Shown: positions 50,234 to 59,581 of the stretch, in pieces
Layout: each line of letters opens with the position of its first letter
How positions within the stretch are numbered: the stretch's first letter is position 1
Source of the DNA: Acidianus infernus
Lineage (GTDB): Archaea; Thermoproteota; Thermoprotei_A; Sulfolobales; Sulfolobaceae
Assembly: GCF_009729545.1 (NCBI RefSeq)
Contig: NZ_WFIY01000004.1
Location: 1,524,001-1,588,000 of the forward strand
Length of the DNA stretch: 64,000 bases
Direction: 5' to 3'
Program-made: the position numbers and the translations under genes
The notes under the pieces: model-generated
The model's database searches: none
What the model was told of the DNA's origin: nothing
What the model saw: only the letters and a program-made list of their open reading frames with translations

Positions 50234-51817
50234 ATGACTCTTATGACCTATCAGATAATACTATCTTCTGATAGGGGATCCTTCACCGATTATGGGGGAT
50301 CTAGCGTTTTAGGCTATGTCGCATGCATGCCATCTAGATTAGTTCCAAGGTTCTTCATGGATAAGTTCTTTACTCCTAAGGTACCATTAAAGGGAGATAA
50401 TGCAGCTTACGCTCCATATGCATTAAGAAAAGTAGAGGCTATCTTGTCTAATTCTGGTTTTAATGTAACAGTAATTCCTCCAGAGAAAATTGAGAAGTAT
50501 GTTAAAGATGCTAAAATTCTTGGAATAACAGTTCATGATCCTTTTGGTTTAAATCCAGTTAGTGCAAAGCTCAGCTTTATCTTTGGTGGAGGACCAACTT
50601 GGACTGCTCAATTCTTCTCTGAATTTGGCGAGAAAGTTTCGAAACTTAAAGAAAAATATAATTTTAAAGTGATAGCTGGAGGTCCCGGATCTTGGGAGTT
50701 GAGTTTAAGAAAACCGGACTGGGTCGATGTAGTATTTCTAGGCGAGGCAGAAGTTGATTTACCTATTATAGCCAAGAAAATTATTGACGGTGAAGATGTT
50801 CCACCCATAGTTAAAGGTAGGAACGCAAAAATCGAGGAAATTCCTACCATAAAGAATCCTGCAAGGCTTGGAGAAGTCCAGATAACTAGAGGATGTCCTA
50901 GAGGATGTAAATTCTGTTCTGTAACGCCAGAAACTTTCCGTTCTATTCCTTTAGATCAGATTAAGAAAGAAGTAGAAGTTAATCTAAAAGGAGGATGGAG
51001 AAGAGTAGAATTTATAACAGATGATGTAATGCTTTATGGTTCCTCAAAATTAAGGACTAACCATGACGCAATAGTTAAGCTGTTCACTGAGGTGATGAAC
51101 ATGGGTGTTGATGGAATATGGTTTCCGCATATTTCTGCTCCTGCAGTTAGAGAAAGCCCTAAGACCGTGAAGGCAATAGCTGAGATTGCTAGATATGATG
51201 TAGATAGGGCTGCAGCTCCAGTAGTAGGGCTTGAAACTGGAAGTTTAAAAATTCTTGAAAAGTACATGACTGCAAAGGCTTTTCCATGGACTCCTAGGGA
51301 GTGGAAGGATGTAATCTTGGATGCTACAGCTATAATGAATGATAATTATATTTACCCTTGTTATACCATGACAATAGGATATCCAGAGGAGGACGAGAAG
51401 GACGTAGAAGATAGCATAAACCTTGTTCAGAGTATTATAGATCATAAGTTCACCGCGTGGATATTTCCGTTACCGGTAATACCAATTTCAACAACGTATA
51501 TAAGTAAGAATCCTTATCCAAAGCCAGAAACATTACCACAAAATTATTGGGACTTACTTTATATTTCCTGGCATTACGATCTTAAAGTCACAAGGGACTT
51601 AATACCAATATTAACTGGCGGTATAAAGAATAAATTAGTAAGAAAGTTTGTGCAAATAATGATAGATAAGATATTCTCAAATATAGATTATATATTCCTT
51701 CAACTAAAGAACACTAAAGGTGAGTTCTCTAAGACTTTCTCGCAAATAAACCTTAATAATACGCTAGGCGTGATAAAGTCAATATATTGGTTAATAAGAA
51801 TTGCAGCAAAACCTTAA
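50234..51817 (+). CDS. Cobalamin-dependent-type radical SAM protein
   Basis: A 527-residue enzyme with an N-terminal Rossmann-type region (about 60-190; DAKILGITVHDPFGLNPVSA resembles a B12-binding domain, although the canonical DxHxxG is not exact) and a radical SAM core whose cluster motif is C-x3-C-x2-C in ITRGCPRGCKFCSV (C221, C225, C228). GLETGSLKILEKYM and the long C-terminal domain match class B radical SAM enzymes. In Sulfolobus such proteins include the GDGT ring synthases GrsA/GrsB and other lipid-modifying enzymes; assignment to one is inference. An alternative start is the ATG at 50243. Confidence 0.82.
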   Translation: MTLMTYQIILSSDRGSFTDYGGSSVLGYVACMPSRLVPRFFMDKFFTPKVPLKGDNAAYAPYALRKVEAILSNSGFNVTVIPPEKIEKYVKDAKILGITVHDPFGLNPVSAKLSFIFGGGPTWTAQFFSEFGEKVSKLKEKYNFKVIAGGPGSWELSLRKPDWVDVVFLGEAEVDLPIIAKKIIDGEDVPPIVKGRNAKIEEIPTIKNPARLGEVQITRGCPRGCKFCSVTPETFRSIPLDQIKKEVEVNLKGGWRRVEFITDDVMLYGSSKLRTNHDAIVKLFTEVMNMGVDGIWFPHISAPAVRESPKTVKAIAEIARYDVDRAAAPVVGLETGSLKILEKYMTAKAFPWTPREWKDVILDATAIMNDNYIYPCYTMTIGYPEEDEKDVEDSINLVQSIIDHKFTAWIFPLPVIPISTTYISKNPYPKPETLPQNYWDLLYISWHYDLKVTRDLIPILTGGIKNKLVRKFVQIMIDKIFSNIDYIFLQLKNTKGEFSKTFSQINLNNTLGVIKSIYWLIRIAAKP

Positions 51818-52431
51818 TTATTTATTATGCAACATAAAGTTTCAATCACTTTTGCATTATATTTTCTCATTGCCTCATCATAATCTATTTTTAAGTCTCC
51901 TTTAACTAAGTAAATTTCTCTTATTCCAGAATTATAGTAAGCTATAACGTCTTGTAAAGTATCTCCTACACCAAATACGTTTCTAGGATCTTCTCCTAGA
52001 AGTGATAAAGCTTTTAATACTGGTTCAGGGTCTGGCTTGCCTTTTTTGACATCGTCTCCTGCAATAAGTATATCTGGTTCAAAATTTAATATTTTCAAAG
52101 ACTCTATTGCAGATCTTCTTAAAGATGAAGTAACTACTGCGGTCTTAATTTTCTCTTTCTTCAGTTTGTTAACAAGGTCTATGGCACAAGGAGTTGGTTT
52201 TGCGTAAATTTTAACTAGGTTATCAAAATACGTGTTTTTTCTCTCATATAATTCTTTCCATCTATCTTTAGCTAATAATTTAGCAATTTCCTCCGTTTTT
52301 CTTCCCATCAATTTATCAAGGTCTACGGATATTTTTATTCCTAGATCTTTTAATGACAATTCCCAAGCCATTCTATGAACTTTTACTGTAGTTACTAAAG
52401 TACCGTCAAGGTCAAGTATTACAGCATTCAT
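51814..52431 (-). CDS. HAD-superfamily hydrolase (phosphoglycolate-phosphatase-like)
   Basis: A 205-residue HAD hydrolase: motif I AVILDLDGTLVTTVKVHR (Asp nucleophile), motif II VVTSSLRRSAIE, motif III GKPDPEPVL and motif IV VFGVGDTLQDVIAYYNSG. It has the small helical C1 cap of phosphoglycolate-phosphatase-like enzymes. Substrate uncertain. Its start overlaps the bax1 stop by four bases, so it is the last gene of an xpb-bax1-HAD operon, and its end overlaps the radical SAM gene by four bases tail to tail. Confidence 0.87.
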   Translation of the reverse strand: MNAVILDLDGTLVTTVKVHRMAWELSLKDLGIKISVDLDKLMGRKTEEIAKLLAKDRWKELYERKNTYFDNLVKIYAKPTPCAIDLVNKLKKEKIKTAVVTSSLRRSAIESLKILNFEPDILIAGDDVKKGKPDPEPVLKALSLLGEDPRNVFGVGDTLQDVIAYYNSGIREIYLVKGDLKIDYDEAMRKYNAKVIETLCCIINN

Positions 52432-53876
52432 TTTTTAACGACAGCATCAGTTATGCCTAGCCATTTAAATTTATATCCTAAATATTCTAAAACCTCTGTA
52501 ATATAATCACCATATATCTTTATTAATTCGCTAAGCTTTTTGTTCTCAAAGTTCTCTTCTTTAAGCTTTTCCAAAAAGTCTTTTCTAACAAAATAATTTC
52601 CAGTAAGTATGTATTTGTCATCATGTATATTCTTCTTGATTATTTCCTCGCTCACGTTAAGTTTCCTTGATAAATCCTTTACAGAGATTACGTCTCCTTC
52701 AAGGTTATAACTTATGTTAATACTCTCTGCGTTCTTCCTCTCATATTCCTTTAGCCATTTATAAACTAGGCCGATGTCTACTCTATTCTTATATTTTATA
52801 ACGTTAAAATCTGAGAAGTCTTCTTTACTTAGCTCTTGATTTAAAAGAACTAAAATTTCTCCCTCTTTAAAATTTCTTAATTTTTCTAGTTTTTCTCTAA
52901 TATATTCTTTTGTCCAGAAGCCTACTATTTCCACATAGATTTTAAATGAATTCTTTTCGACTAAGAAATCTGGAATGAACAATCTCCCATTAATTACTAA
53001 GGCTTCTGGCTCTCTGTAAATTTTCCAGTCCTTTATTACTTTTTGGAAATCATTAAAAAACCTTTCTTCGACGCTACTATCAAACCTTTTCTCATCTTCT
53101 TCTCTCACTTTAGAATCAATTAAATCGAATTTTTCCACGGTTAAAAGAAAAGTTCTTTTTATTTTCTTACCAAGTACTAGTTCAGCGTTAATCTTCCAAT
53201 ACTTTGATGAAACAATGTAAGGTAGTATTACTGCCATATTCCTTCCGTATTTTTCAGTCATTTTGACTAACGTTGCAGGGCCTATGATATCTATTCTTAT
53301 AGGATTAGGATAAGCATAATACATTAAACCTAACCATTTTATCCTTTTGATAATTTCCTTCCAATTACCTTCTATTTGTACAGCCATCTTATAACTCTTG
53401 AAAAGCAAAGTTTGAAGTAAAGATAAATTATACATTTTTATGAGAGAAATTGGAGAAACTCTGTTTACACTACTTACCGTCTTTTCTTCTTCCATGTCAG
53501 AAAACATGTACTTTTCTGCGTCTACCTTAAGTTTCTCTCCAACTTCCTTTAGTATTTTCTCCCTTTCCTGTCTAGATGTTATAGGTCCATACGAAAATAC
53601 TTCTCTTCTAATAATTCTTGGATCTATAGGGGAATCTTCACTGAGAGTACATAGTCTTAACATTTCTTTATAGAAACCTCTAATCAATTTAACTTTACAA
53701 GGGGTATCGTAAGCTTTTTCTAAGATTTTTATTTCATCTAGTATATCACCTAGTTTTCTACCTTCCTTGAACATTTCGATTATATTTCTAGCTAATGGTT
53801 CGTCTTCTTCAGTAGCAAATAAAGGTATAACCTTATTTCCTTGAATTTTATATCTAGCTAATTCAGACGGTAGCAC
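52428..53876 (-). CDS. bax1: Bax1 nuclease, XPB partner (DUF790)
   Basis: The 482-residue protein starts MLPSELARYKIQGNKVIPLF and contains FYKEMLRLCTL, the DUF790 pattern of Bax1 (binds archaeal XPB), and a nuclease-like core in its middle (ALVINGRLFIPDFLVEKNSF, then IYVEIVGFWTKEYIREKLEK) resembling PD-(D/E)xK sites. A C-terminal helix-turn-helix-like part (ISVKDLSRKLNVSEEI) follows. Bax1 cleaves bubble DNA together with XPB in a repair reaction like nucleotide excision. It overlaps xpb by 14 bases. Confidence 0.95.
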   Translation of the reverse strand: MLPSELARYKIQGNKVIPLFATEEDEPLARNIIEMFKEGRKLGDILDEIKILEKAYDTPCKVKLIRGFYKEMLRLCTLSEDSPIDPRIIRREVFSYGPITSRQEREKILKEVGEKLKVDAEKYMFSDMEEEKTVSSVNRVSPISLIKMYNLSLLQTLLFKSYKMAVQIEGNWKEIIKRIKWLGLMYYAYPNPIRIDIIGPATLVKMTEKYGRNMAVILPYIVSSKYWKINAELVLGKKIKRTFLLTVEKFDLIDSKVREEDEKRFDSSVEERFFNDFQKVIKDWKIYREPEALVINGRLFIPDFLVEKNSFKIYVEIVGFWTKEYIREKLEKLRNFKEGEILVLLNQELSKEDFSDFNVIKYKNRVDIGLVYKWLKEYERKNAESINISYNLEGDVISVKDLSRKLNVSEEIIKKNIHDDKYILTGNYFVRKDFLEKLKEENFENKKLSELIKIYGDYITEVLEYLGYKFKWLGITDAVVKK

Positions 53877-55209
53877 GATGCCTCCTCTTGCTCAAGTTAT
53901 AATCAGAGGTGCCTTTGGTTATTATTTCAATAAGTAAAGCCTTATTCTTTTCTCCTTCTTTTTTCCTCAGTATCCTACCTAACCTCTGTAACATTTGCCT
54001 AGAAGTTCCGTAACCTCCTAAAACAATTCCAATATTAGCGTCAGGTATATCGACTCCTTCATCAAATACGCTAGAAGCTACTATAACCTTATATTTGCCT
54101 TCTTTAAACTTCCTTAATATTTCACTTCTTTCATCTTTTGGTGTCTTGTAAGTTACTACTGGTATTAGAAATTCTCTGGAAACATTATAAGCCATTTCAA
54201 CGTCTCTAGTGAAAATAATAATCTTATTTTCCTTATTGTTGTATTCATTCAGTAATTCTCTTAATTTCTCAATTTTAGCTTTAGAATTGACAGAAATTCT
54301 TAAAGCAGTATGCCATGCTAAAAGCGCTTCTCTAGCCTCTGGATCTCTTCCAGCTAATTTTACTAATTTATGAAAAGACTCTAAGCTATCTAATTGCATG
54401 TTTCTAGAAGATAAGAATTGCTTTAGTTTTTTCCTTAACTCTTCATATTTCTTTTTCTCGTCATCAGTTAGTGAAACGTAAATTTTCTTTATCTCAAATT
54501 CTGCGAGATATTTTCCGGCAAGTTCTGAAGCTCTTAGTCTAAAAACCACAGGGCCCACTAAGTCTGGTAATAATCTATGTCTGCTGTCTTCTCTTTCGGG
54601 AGTTGCAGTTAATCCTAATCTATAAGGTGAAGCCAGCATTTGAGCTACTTGAGAATATCCTTCTGAAGGTAAATGGTGCACTTCATCAAATATTACGAAA
54701 GCAAATTTGTTTCCTATTTCTTCTACTCTTGTGTAAGCCGAGTCGTATGTAATTACTGTTATAGCTTTTAATTCGTCATATCCTCCTCCTATTCTTCCTG
54801 GAGAGTAATTTAATGCATCTTTTATTTTTTCATACCATTGGTCTAGCAAATCAATTGTTGGAACTAGTATCAGTGTTGATGCTTTTACTTTTGTTATTGC
54901 TTTTATTCCAACTGCAGTCTTTCCTGCTCCAGTAGGTAAGACAATTATCCCTCTTTTTCCTGCTCTATTCCAGAAAAATAATGCCTTAGCTTGGTAATCT
55001 CTTAGTGTTATTTTATCCTCTATCATAGGAAAAGGTAAAGTGTCCAAAACATTATCTTCAATTTTAATTTCTTCTCTTTTAAAATACTCTAGAACATCCC
55101 TGTATTTATATGCAAATCCTATATATTTTTTGAATTCATCACTCCACTTTAAACCTGGGGCATAATAATCTGAAAGTAGTAATCCTTTATAGTACGATAA
55201 TCTTACCAC
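53863..55209 (-). CDS. xpb: XPB-type DNA repair helicase
   Basis: A 448-residue SF2 helicase. After an N-terminal DNA damage-recognition-like domain (about 1-60) come motif I IVLPTGAGKTAVGI (90-103), motif II FVIFDEVHHLPSEGYS, motif III LGLTATPERED, and in the second RecA domain VASSVFDEGVDIPDANIGIV and motif VI RQMLQRLGRILRKKEGE. It unwinds or translocates on DNA and functions with Bax1, whose gene overlaps its 3' end. Sulfolobales usually carry two XPB paralogues; this is the Bax1-linked one. Confidence 0.94.
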   Translation of the reverse strand: MVRLSYYKGLLLSDYYAPGLKWSDEFKKYIGFAYKYRDVLEYFKREEIKIEDNVLDTLPFPMIEDKITLRDYQAKALFFWNRAGKRGIIVLPTGAGKTAVGIKAITKVKASTLILVPTIDLLDQWYEKIKDALNYSPGRIGGGYDELKAITVITYDSAYTRVEEIGNKFAFVIFDEVHHLPSEGYSQVAQMLASPYRLGLTATPEREDSRHRLLPDLVGPVVFRLRASELAGKYLAEFEIKKIYVSLTDDEKKKYEELRKKLKQFLSSRNMQLDSLESFHKLVKLAGRDPEAREALLAWHTALRISVNSKAKIEKLRELLNEYNNKENKIIIFTRDVEMAYNVSREFLIPVVTYKTPKDERSEILRKFKEGKYKVIVASSVFDEGVDIPDANIGIVLGGYGTSRQMLQRLGRILRKKEGEKNKALLIEIITKGTSDYNLSKRRHRATV

Positions 55210-55285
55210 AATATTATGTTAAAAATTGAAATATTTAACTCTTATTAGGTTAAGTATATATTAGTTAGAAAAACAATATAAATTC

Positions 55286-56212
55286 ATGGAAATCAAGCCT
55301 TTAGCATTTGAGAGCTTAGGAGTAAGGTCACAAGCTACTTTTATAGAAACTAAGGACGTTAGAATATTAGTAGATCCAGCAGTATCTTTAGCTCCAAGAC
55401 GTTATGGCTTACCCCCACATCAAAGAGAGGTTGACAGACTTACGGAGCTGGCTAAGGTAATAACTGAAAAAGCTAGAGAGGCAGATATAATTATAGTAAC
55501 TCATTATCATTATGATCATCACGATCCGGGTTTCATAATTCCCAAGGATATTTATAAAAATAAGAAGGTCTTCATTAAAGATCCAAAAGAGAATATAAAT
55601 ATGAGTCAGAAAAGAGTTAGGGCTCCAAGGTTTCTTAATTCTATTCACGGTTTACCAGAGAGTATAGAAACTGCTGAAGGAAAGGAAATACAAATAGGCT
55701 CTACAAAGATAATATTTTCTCAAGCAGTTCCTCATGGTGCAGATGAAAGATTAGGTTATGTTGTTCAAGTTGCAATAAAAGACGGTGATCAGACAGTATT
55801 AATAACTTCAGATATAGAAGGTGCGCCAAAAGATCAGCACTTAGAGTTTACATTGAAAGTAAAGCCTAACGTTATAATAATAGATGGTCCTTTAAGTTAT
55901 CTTTTAGGTTATGCACTAAAGCAGGAGGATTTAGATAATTCAATAAAGAATCTTGAAAGGGTAGTAAAAGAAGGAGCTGAAACAATGATAGTCGATCATC
56001 ACGTTTTAAGGGATTTAAATTATAAGGCAGTATTATCAAACGTTTATGAAGTAGCAAGAAGCGTAAATGCCAAAGTTATTACTGCTGCAGAGTTCTTAAA
56101 TACTGAACCACTTATTTTAGAGGCTAGAAGAAGAGAATTATTCAAAGAAGAAAATAAACCTGCTAGAATTCCAAGAAATTTAGCTCAATTATTAACAGCT
56201 GGCGGTCAATAA
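55286..56212 (+). CDS. MBL-fold metallohydrolase, UPF0282 type
   Basis: A 308-residue protein with the metallo-beta-lactamase signature HYHYDHHDPGF (residues about 72-82), RILVDPAVSLAPRRYGLPPH near the N-terminus, FSQAVPHGADERLGYVVQV and MIVDHHVLRDLNYK, as in the UPF0282 family of archaea. The ligand set fits two zinc ions. No substrate is known for the family. The start ATG follows a TATA-like attagttagaaaaacaatat; its end overlaps the VIT1-like gene by seven bases, convergent. Confidence 0.85.
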   Translation: MEIKPLAFESLGVRSQATFIETKDVRILVDPAVSLAPRRYGLPPHQREVDRLTELAKVITEKAREADIIIVTHYHYDHHDPGFIIPKDIYKNKKVFIKDPKENINMSQKRVRAPRFLNSIHGLPESIETAEGKEIQIGSTKIIFSQAVPHGADERLGYVVQVAIKDGDQTVLITSDIEGAPKDQHLEFTLKVKPNVIIIDGPLSYLLGYALKQEDLDNSIKNLERVVKEGAETMIVDHHVLRDLNYKAVLSNVYEVARSVNAKVITAAEFLNTEPLILEARRRELFKEENKPARIPRNLAQLLTAGGQ

Positions 56213-56973
56213 CCTAATCCTGGAGGTATTGTAATAAAGTGGGCTAGTAATAATCCTGCAACATAGCTTCCTATTAATGCTATTAATCCTGTTCCTATTT
56301 GTTCTAGTGCGCCTCTAGGTTTGCTTAATCCAGTATATTTTGTCGCCATACTGCCGAAAATTCCTAAAGAAGCCAACATTATACCCATTGATGACAAAAG
56401 TGATGCATAAAATGGGATTCTTACGAATAATGAAATTATAAATGGTATCAGTGGTAAAAGTCCTCCGATTATTAAGTAAAGGCTCATAAGGAATCCCAAT
56501 TTCACTGGGCTCTCAAATTCTTCTGGTGTAATTTTTAGTTCATTAAGCATCATTTCTCTTAATACAGTTTCTTTATCCTTCATGAAAATGTCAGCTATTT
56601 TTTCTGAGTCTTCTCTACTTAGACCTTTTTTAATGTAGAAATCTATTAATTCTTCTCTTTCTTTCTCTGGAAAATTATCTATTTCATATTTCTCTTTCTT
56701 TATTTCGTTTTGTATTACCTGCATCCTTACTCTAGTTGATATATATTCTCCTATTCCCATGGAGAATGCTTGGCCTATCGTAGCTATTAATCCTGTTATT
56801 ACTACTAAGAGAGGCTCTTGTGAAAAGCCTGCAGCACCTATTGCAATGCTACCTATTCCTATTAATCCGTCTTGTATTCCAAAGACTTTAGTTCTAAATG
56901 TGTCCGCCTCATTAGTGTAATGTTTGACAGGTTCCTTTATTTCTTTTTCCATAAATTCATATTTTATCTTCAT
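56206..56973 (-). CDS. VIT1/CCC1-family iron/manganese transporter
   Basis: A 255-residue membrane protein with five transmembrane segments (about 31-55, 59-83, 160-185, 187-212 and 228-252). TFRTKVFGIQDGLIGIGSIA carries the family's Asp/Gly motif in TM1, and a long charged cytoplasmic loop between TM2 and TM3 (90-155) contains several Glu residues that bind metal, as in VIT1. It probably exports Fe2+ or Mn2+ out of the cytosol. A palindrome lies upstream of the start, a possible metal-responsive operator. Confidence 0.87.
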   Translation of the reverse strand: MKIKYEFMEKEIKEPVKHYTNEADTFRTKVFGIQDGLIGIGSIAIGAAGFSQEPLLVVITGLIATIGQAFSMGIGEYISTRVRMQVIQNEIKKEKYEIDNFPEKEREELIDFYIKKGLSREDSEKIADIFMKDKETVLREMMLNELKITPEEFESPVKLGFLMSLYLIIGGLLPLIPFIISLFVRIPFYASLLSSMGIMLASLGIFGSMATKYTGLSKPRGALEQIGTGLIALIGSYVAGLLLAHFITIPPGLGY

Positions 56974-56993
56974 CTTATAAACTTATGTTCTAA

Positions 56994-57007
56994 TACGATT
57001 TATCGTA
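56994..57007. promoter_or_regulatory. Palindrome upstream of the VIT1-like gene
   Basis: The sequence TACGAT-TT-ATCGTA is a perfect six-base inverted repeat with a two-base centre, 20 bases before the transporter start. A second inverted repeat, AATTACG...CGTAATT (57012-57033), overlaps the stop codon of the next gene. Both are symmetric enough to bind a dimeric regulator, but no regulator is known. Confidence 0.4.
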
Positions 57008-57022
57008 ATAAGTATTCTACAA

Positions 57023-57502
57023 TTACGCCTTTTCGTAATTTACCTTGTACATATTATCATCGTATCTTGATATTAATCCAGAGTAAACTCCCCATTCTGT
57101 TAAAGTCATCTGAAGATCATAATCTCCTTCTGGCGTGTTATAAACAAAAATTCCCTTTTTCTCTAAGGCTTCTTTCAATGACTCTAGGGAAAACGTTTTT
57201 AACTCGATTGCTGTAATAAAAGGCTCAACTTTAACTAGACTCTCTCTTAAAATTTCTTTACGTTTTCTAATATTAGCATTAAGAAATTCCATTCCTTTAT
57301 CAGTTATTATTATATCTCCTTCTCCTACCGTTACGAAGCCTAAATAACTTGCAGTATACACAATCGGCATTAAATCGTCTAGGTCAACTTCCATTTCCTT
57401 TTCTAACATATATAAGTCAGTTTTTCCACCGAAGGTTCCTTGTAATGTTGATAATAAACCTATTAAATCTGCTACTCTAGCTGCGGGATCTATGACATAC
57501 AT
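57023..57502 (-). CDS. AAA-associated (ABC ATPase C-terminal type) domain protein
   Basis: A 159-residue protein consisting of the domain found at the C-terminus of nitrate/sulfonate-type ABC transporter ATPases (PF09821-like): MYVIDPAARVADLIGLLSTL then GGKTDLYMLEKEMEVDLDDL and ITDKGMEFLNANIRKRKEIL. It contains a winged-helix-like fold and acts as a regulatory or interaction module. Stand-alone copies occur in Sulfolobales; the ATPase partner is not nearby. On the same strand, a membrane protein gene lies just upstream. Confidence 0.75.
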   Translation of the reverse strand: MYVIDPAARVADLIGLLSTLQGTFGGKTDLYMLEKEMEVDLDDLMPIVYTASYLGFVTVGEGDIIITDKGMEFLNANIRKRKEILRESLVKVEPFITAIELKTFSLESLKEALEKKGIFVYNTPEGDYDLQMTLTEWGVYSGLISRYDDNMYKVNYEKA

Positions 57503-57527
57503 AAGCTAAAATATTACATTAGGTATA

Positions 57528-57917
57528 TTAAGTTATTGTTTTTCTTCTTATAATGGTAAAAACCCAAAAATAAATATATATAATAGGAAAAACATAAAAA
57601 CCTAAAACCATTAAAAGGTCTAGTGTAGTAATGTAAAGCGATTTTCCAAAATTTAATAGTGCCTCCTCATGTGCTGGGGCAGTAGCAGAAGAAATTATTG
57701 CTAAGATTCCAAGTATTCCTCCGGCATGTATTAGATTGTTATATCTGGTAATTAGGAAAGCTAATGAGACTAAAATAACTACAATAATCATAGTACCTAA
57801 GGTTAAAATACTGGGGACTTTTCCTATAAGTAAAAGACCTCCTATAAATAACGAGATTGCAGAACCTATTAATGGAATTCTAAATTCTAAGCTTTTCATT
57901 ATGGTATCTTTATTCAT
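57528..57917 (-). CDS. Small four-helix membrane protein
   Basis: A 129-residue protein with four hydrophobic segments (about 14-32, 36-56, 63-80 and 98-120) and short loops. The segment HAGGILGILAIISSATAPAH contains two histidines near the membrane surface. I do not recognise a family. It lies 25 bases upstream of the AAA-associated protein gene on the same strand, so both are likely one operon. The divergent gene at 57986 also encodes a membrane protein. Confidence 0.65.
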   Translation of the reverse strand: MNKDTIMKSLEFRIPLIGSAISLFIGGLLLIGKVPSILTLGTMIIVVILVSLAFLITRYNNLIHAGGILGILAIISSATAPAHEEALLNFGKSLYITTLDLLMVLGFYVFPIIYIYFWVFTIIRRKTIT

Positions 57918-57985
57918 TTCCTTTATTTAAACTTGTATTCTCAAAAAGTAAAAACTTTTTTAATTAAATTATCTAATCATAACTT

Positions 57986-58228
57986 ATGGAAATTTTAATA
58001 CCGGCTTTAATAGGGGGATTTATAATAACTACAGCCTTCATAACATATTATTTATTAAGAAAACCAAGCTTCGCTGATACGTTAATATTTTATGCTATTT
58101 ATGCAGCATATTACATGGGGTTAATACTAATTTATTTTAACATGATATCATTGGCAATAGTTACAGCGTTATTAATAATAATAGCAGTTTTGGCTTGGAA
58201 ATTTCTAAAGAAGATAAACATATTTTGA
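57986..58228 (+). CDS. Small membrane protein, two to three helices
   Basis: An 80-residue hydrophobic protein: a helix at about 4-26 (ILIPALIGGFIITTAFITYY), a second at 33-52 and a third at 54-76, ending in the basic KFLKKINIF. It has no cysteine. Start ATG follows a TATA-like aactttttt-aattaaatt stretch. It lies 38 bases before the permease gene and may be co-transcribed. Function unknown. Confidence 0.6.
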   Translation: MEILIPALIGGFIITTAFITYYLLRKPSFADTLIFYAIYAAYYMGLILIYFNMISLAIVTALLIIIAVLAWKFLKKINIF

Positions 58229-58266
58229 AATTAAGTTTAAAATCAACATGTTAACTCTTAAGCATT

Positions 58267-59568
58267 GTGAACATAGATAAAAGACTTGAACCAAAAAAGG
58301 AATCAATACCTAAATATTTAGTAATTGCGCAATCCTTAAGTTCTATAGCTCCGCTAGGTTCAGTTTCAGCTTACTTGACATTTGCATTCCAATCTTCCTT
58401 AGCATCAACGTTTTATGCTGCAATTTTAGGAGTATTAATTTACTTACTCTGGGTAATGTTAGGATATAACTATTCAAAAATAGTAGCGACTACTGGAGGA
58501 ATTTACGATTTTGCAAGAACAGCTTCTACTGAGACAGTAGGGAAAATAGCAGGATGGCTTTATTGGATAAGCTATGCAATTTACTTACCTTCAGTAACTA
58601 CATATTTGACAGGAATAGTTTTACCATCAGTATTTAATATTTCACCTTCCTTATTAGCGGTTATAGAGGTTACAATTCCTATAATCCTTACAATACTTTT
58701 AATCTCTGGAATTAAACCTCCATTATTTTATGCATTGATAACATCTACTATAGAGGTATTTTTAATAACTGTCTTAGGGATAAAAGTAATTTCTATCACA
58801 GGGATTAAACTCCCTCAATATAATATCCCTCAATATAACTTTTGGACTGGAGCGCTAGCAGTAGCCTTTACCTTGGCCGGTGGAGGAGCGTCTTTCTTCT
58901 TGGGATATGAAGCTAAAGGTAGAGGGAAAACTGTAGGTTCTTCCTATTTAACTGCCTTTTCTATAGCCTCAATTGTAGTAATATTTGCATCATATTTCGA
59001 AACTGCCGCCGCAGGATTTAGTAATTCTGGGATATCTAACTTATTGTCTGTTACACAATATCCTGGATTTTATATTTCTCAAGAGTATCTTGGAAGTACA
59101 TTTTCCATAATTTTCTTTGTATTTACTATAAATAGCTTGTTAGGATCCGCAATAGCAGCATATGTGGCATTATCTAGGTTAACATATTCATTAACTTCAA
59201 GGAAAATGTTAACATCAATTATCATTGTTGCTATATTCTTTATTTCATTTAATTTAATAGCTTCAATTACTGGACAATATTGTTTAGTTTATCAATACAC
59301 AACTGAAGCTTCTTTAGTTACATTATTCTCTTCCCACGCTATAGTTTCAGCAGTTTATCCTTTATTCGTGAAGAAGTTTTACAAGCTAAATCTACCTAGC
59401 GTTTTATTAGGGCTCTCGTCTACGATACTAATGGCCTACGGTCTTTACTCTAATCTAATTCCCTATGAATACCCTAATACTCTTATAGGAATAGTTTCAC
59501 TGATTTCCGGAGTAATTCTTGGAATAGTTAGTAATATTCTAAAGCCCATCTTATATAGGAAAAACTAA
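58267..59568 (+). CDS. APC-superfamily amino acid permease
   Basis: A 433-residue integral membrane protein with about twelve hydrophobic segments from a GTG start. The first helix region SSIAPLGSVSAYLTFAFQ and TTGGIYDFARTASTETVGKI match the unwound TM1 and the loop after TM2 (GGIYxFxR) of the amino acid-polyamine-organocation family. It likely imports an amino acid with a proton. Substrate is not evident. Downstream, 13 bases later, a PaREP1/HEPN-type gene follows on the same strand. Confidence 0.88.
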   Translation: MNIDKRLEPKKESIPKYLVIAQSLSSIAPLGSVSAYLTFAFQSSLASTFYAAILGVLIYLLWVMLGYNYSKIVATTGGIYDFARTASTETVGKIAGWLYWISYAIYLPSVTTYLTGIVLPSVFNISPSLLAVIEVTIPIILTILLISGIKPPLFYALITSTIEVFLITVLGIKVISITGIKLPQYNIPQYNFWTGALAVAFTLAGGGASFFLGYEAKGRGKTVGSSYLTAFSIASIVVIFASYFETAAAGFSNSGISNLLSVTQYPGFYISQEYLGSTFSIIFFVFTINSLLGSAIAAYVALSRLTYSLTSRKMLTSIIIVAIFFISFNLIASITGQYCLVYQYTTEASLVTLFSSHAIVSAVYPLFVKKFYKLNLPSVLLGLSSTILMAYGLYSNLIPYEYPNTLIGIVSLISGVILGIVSNILKPILYRKN

Positions 59569-59581
59569 GAATATTATAAAC

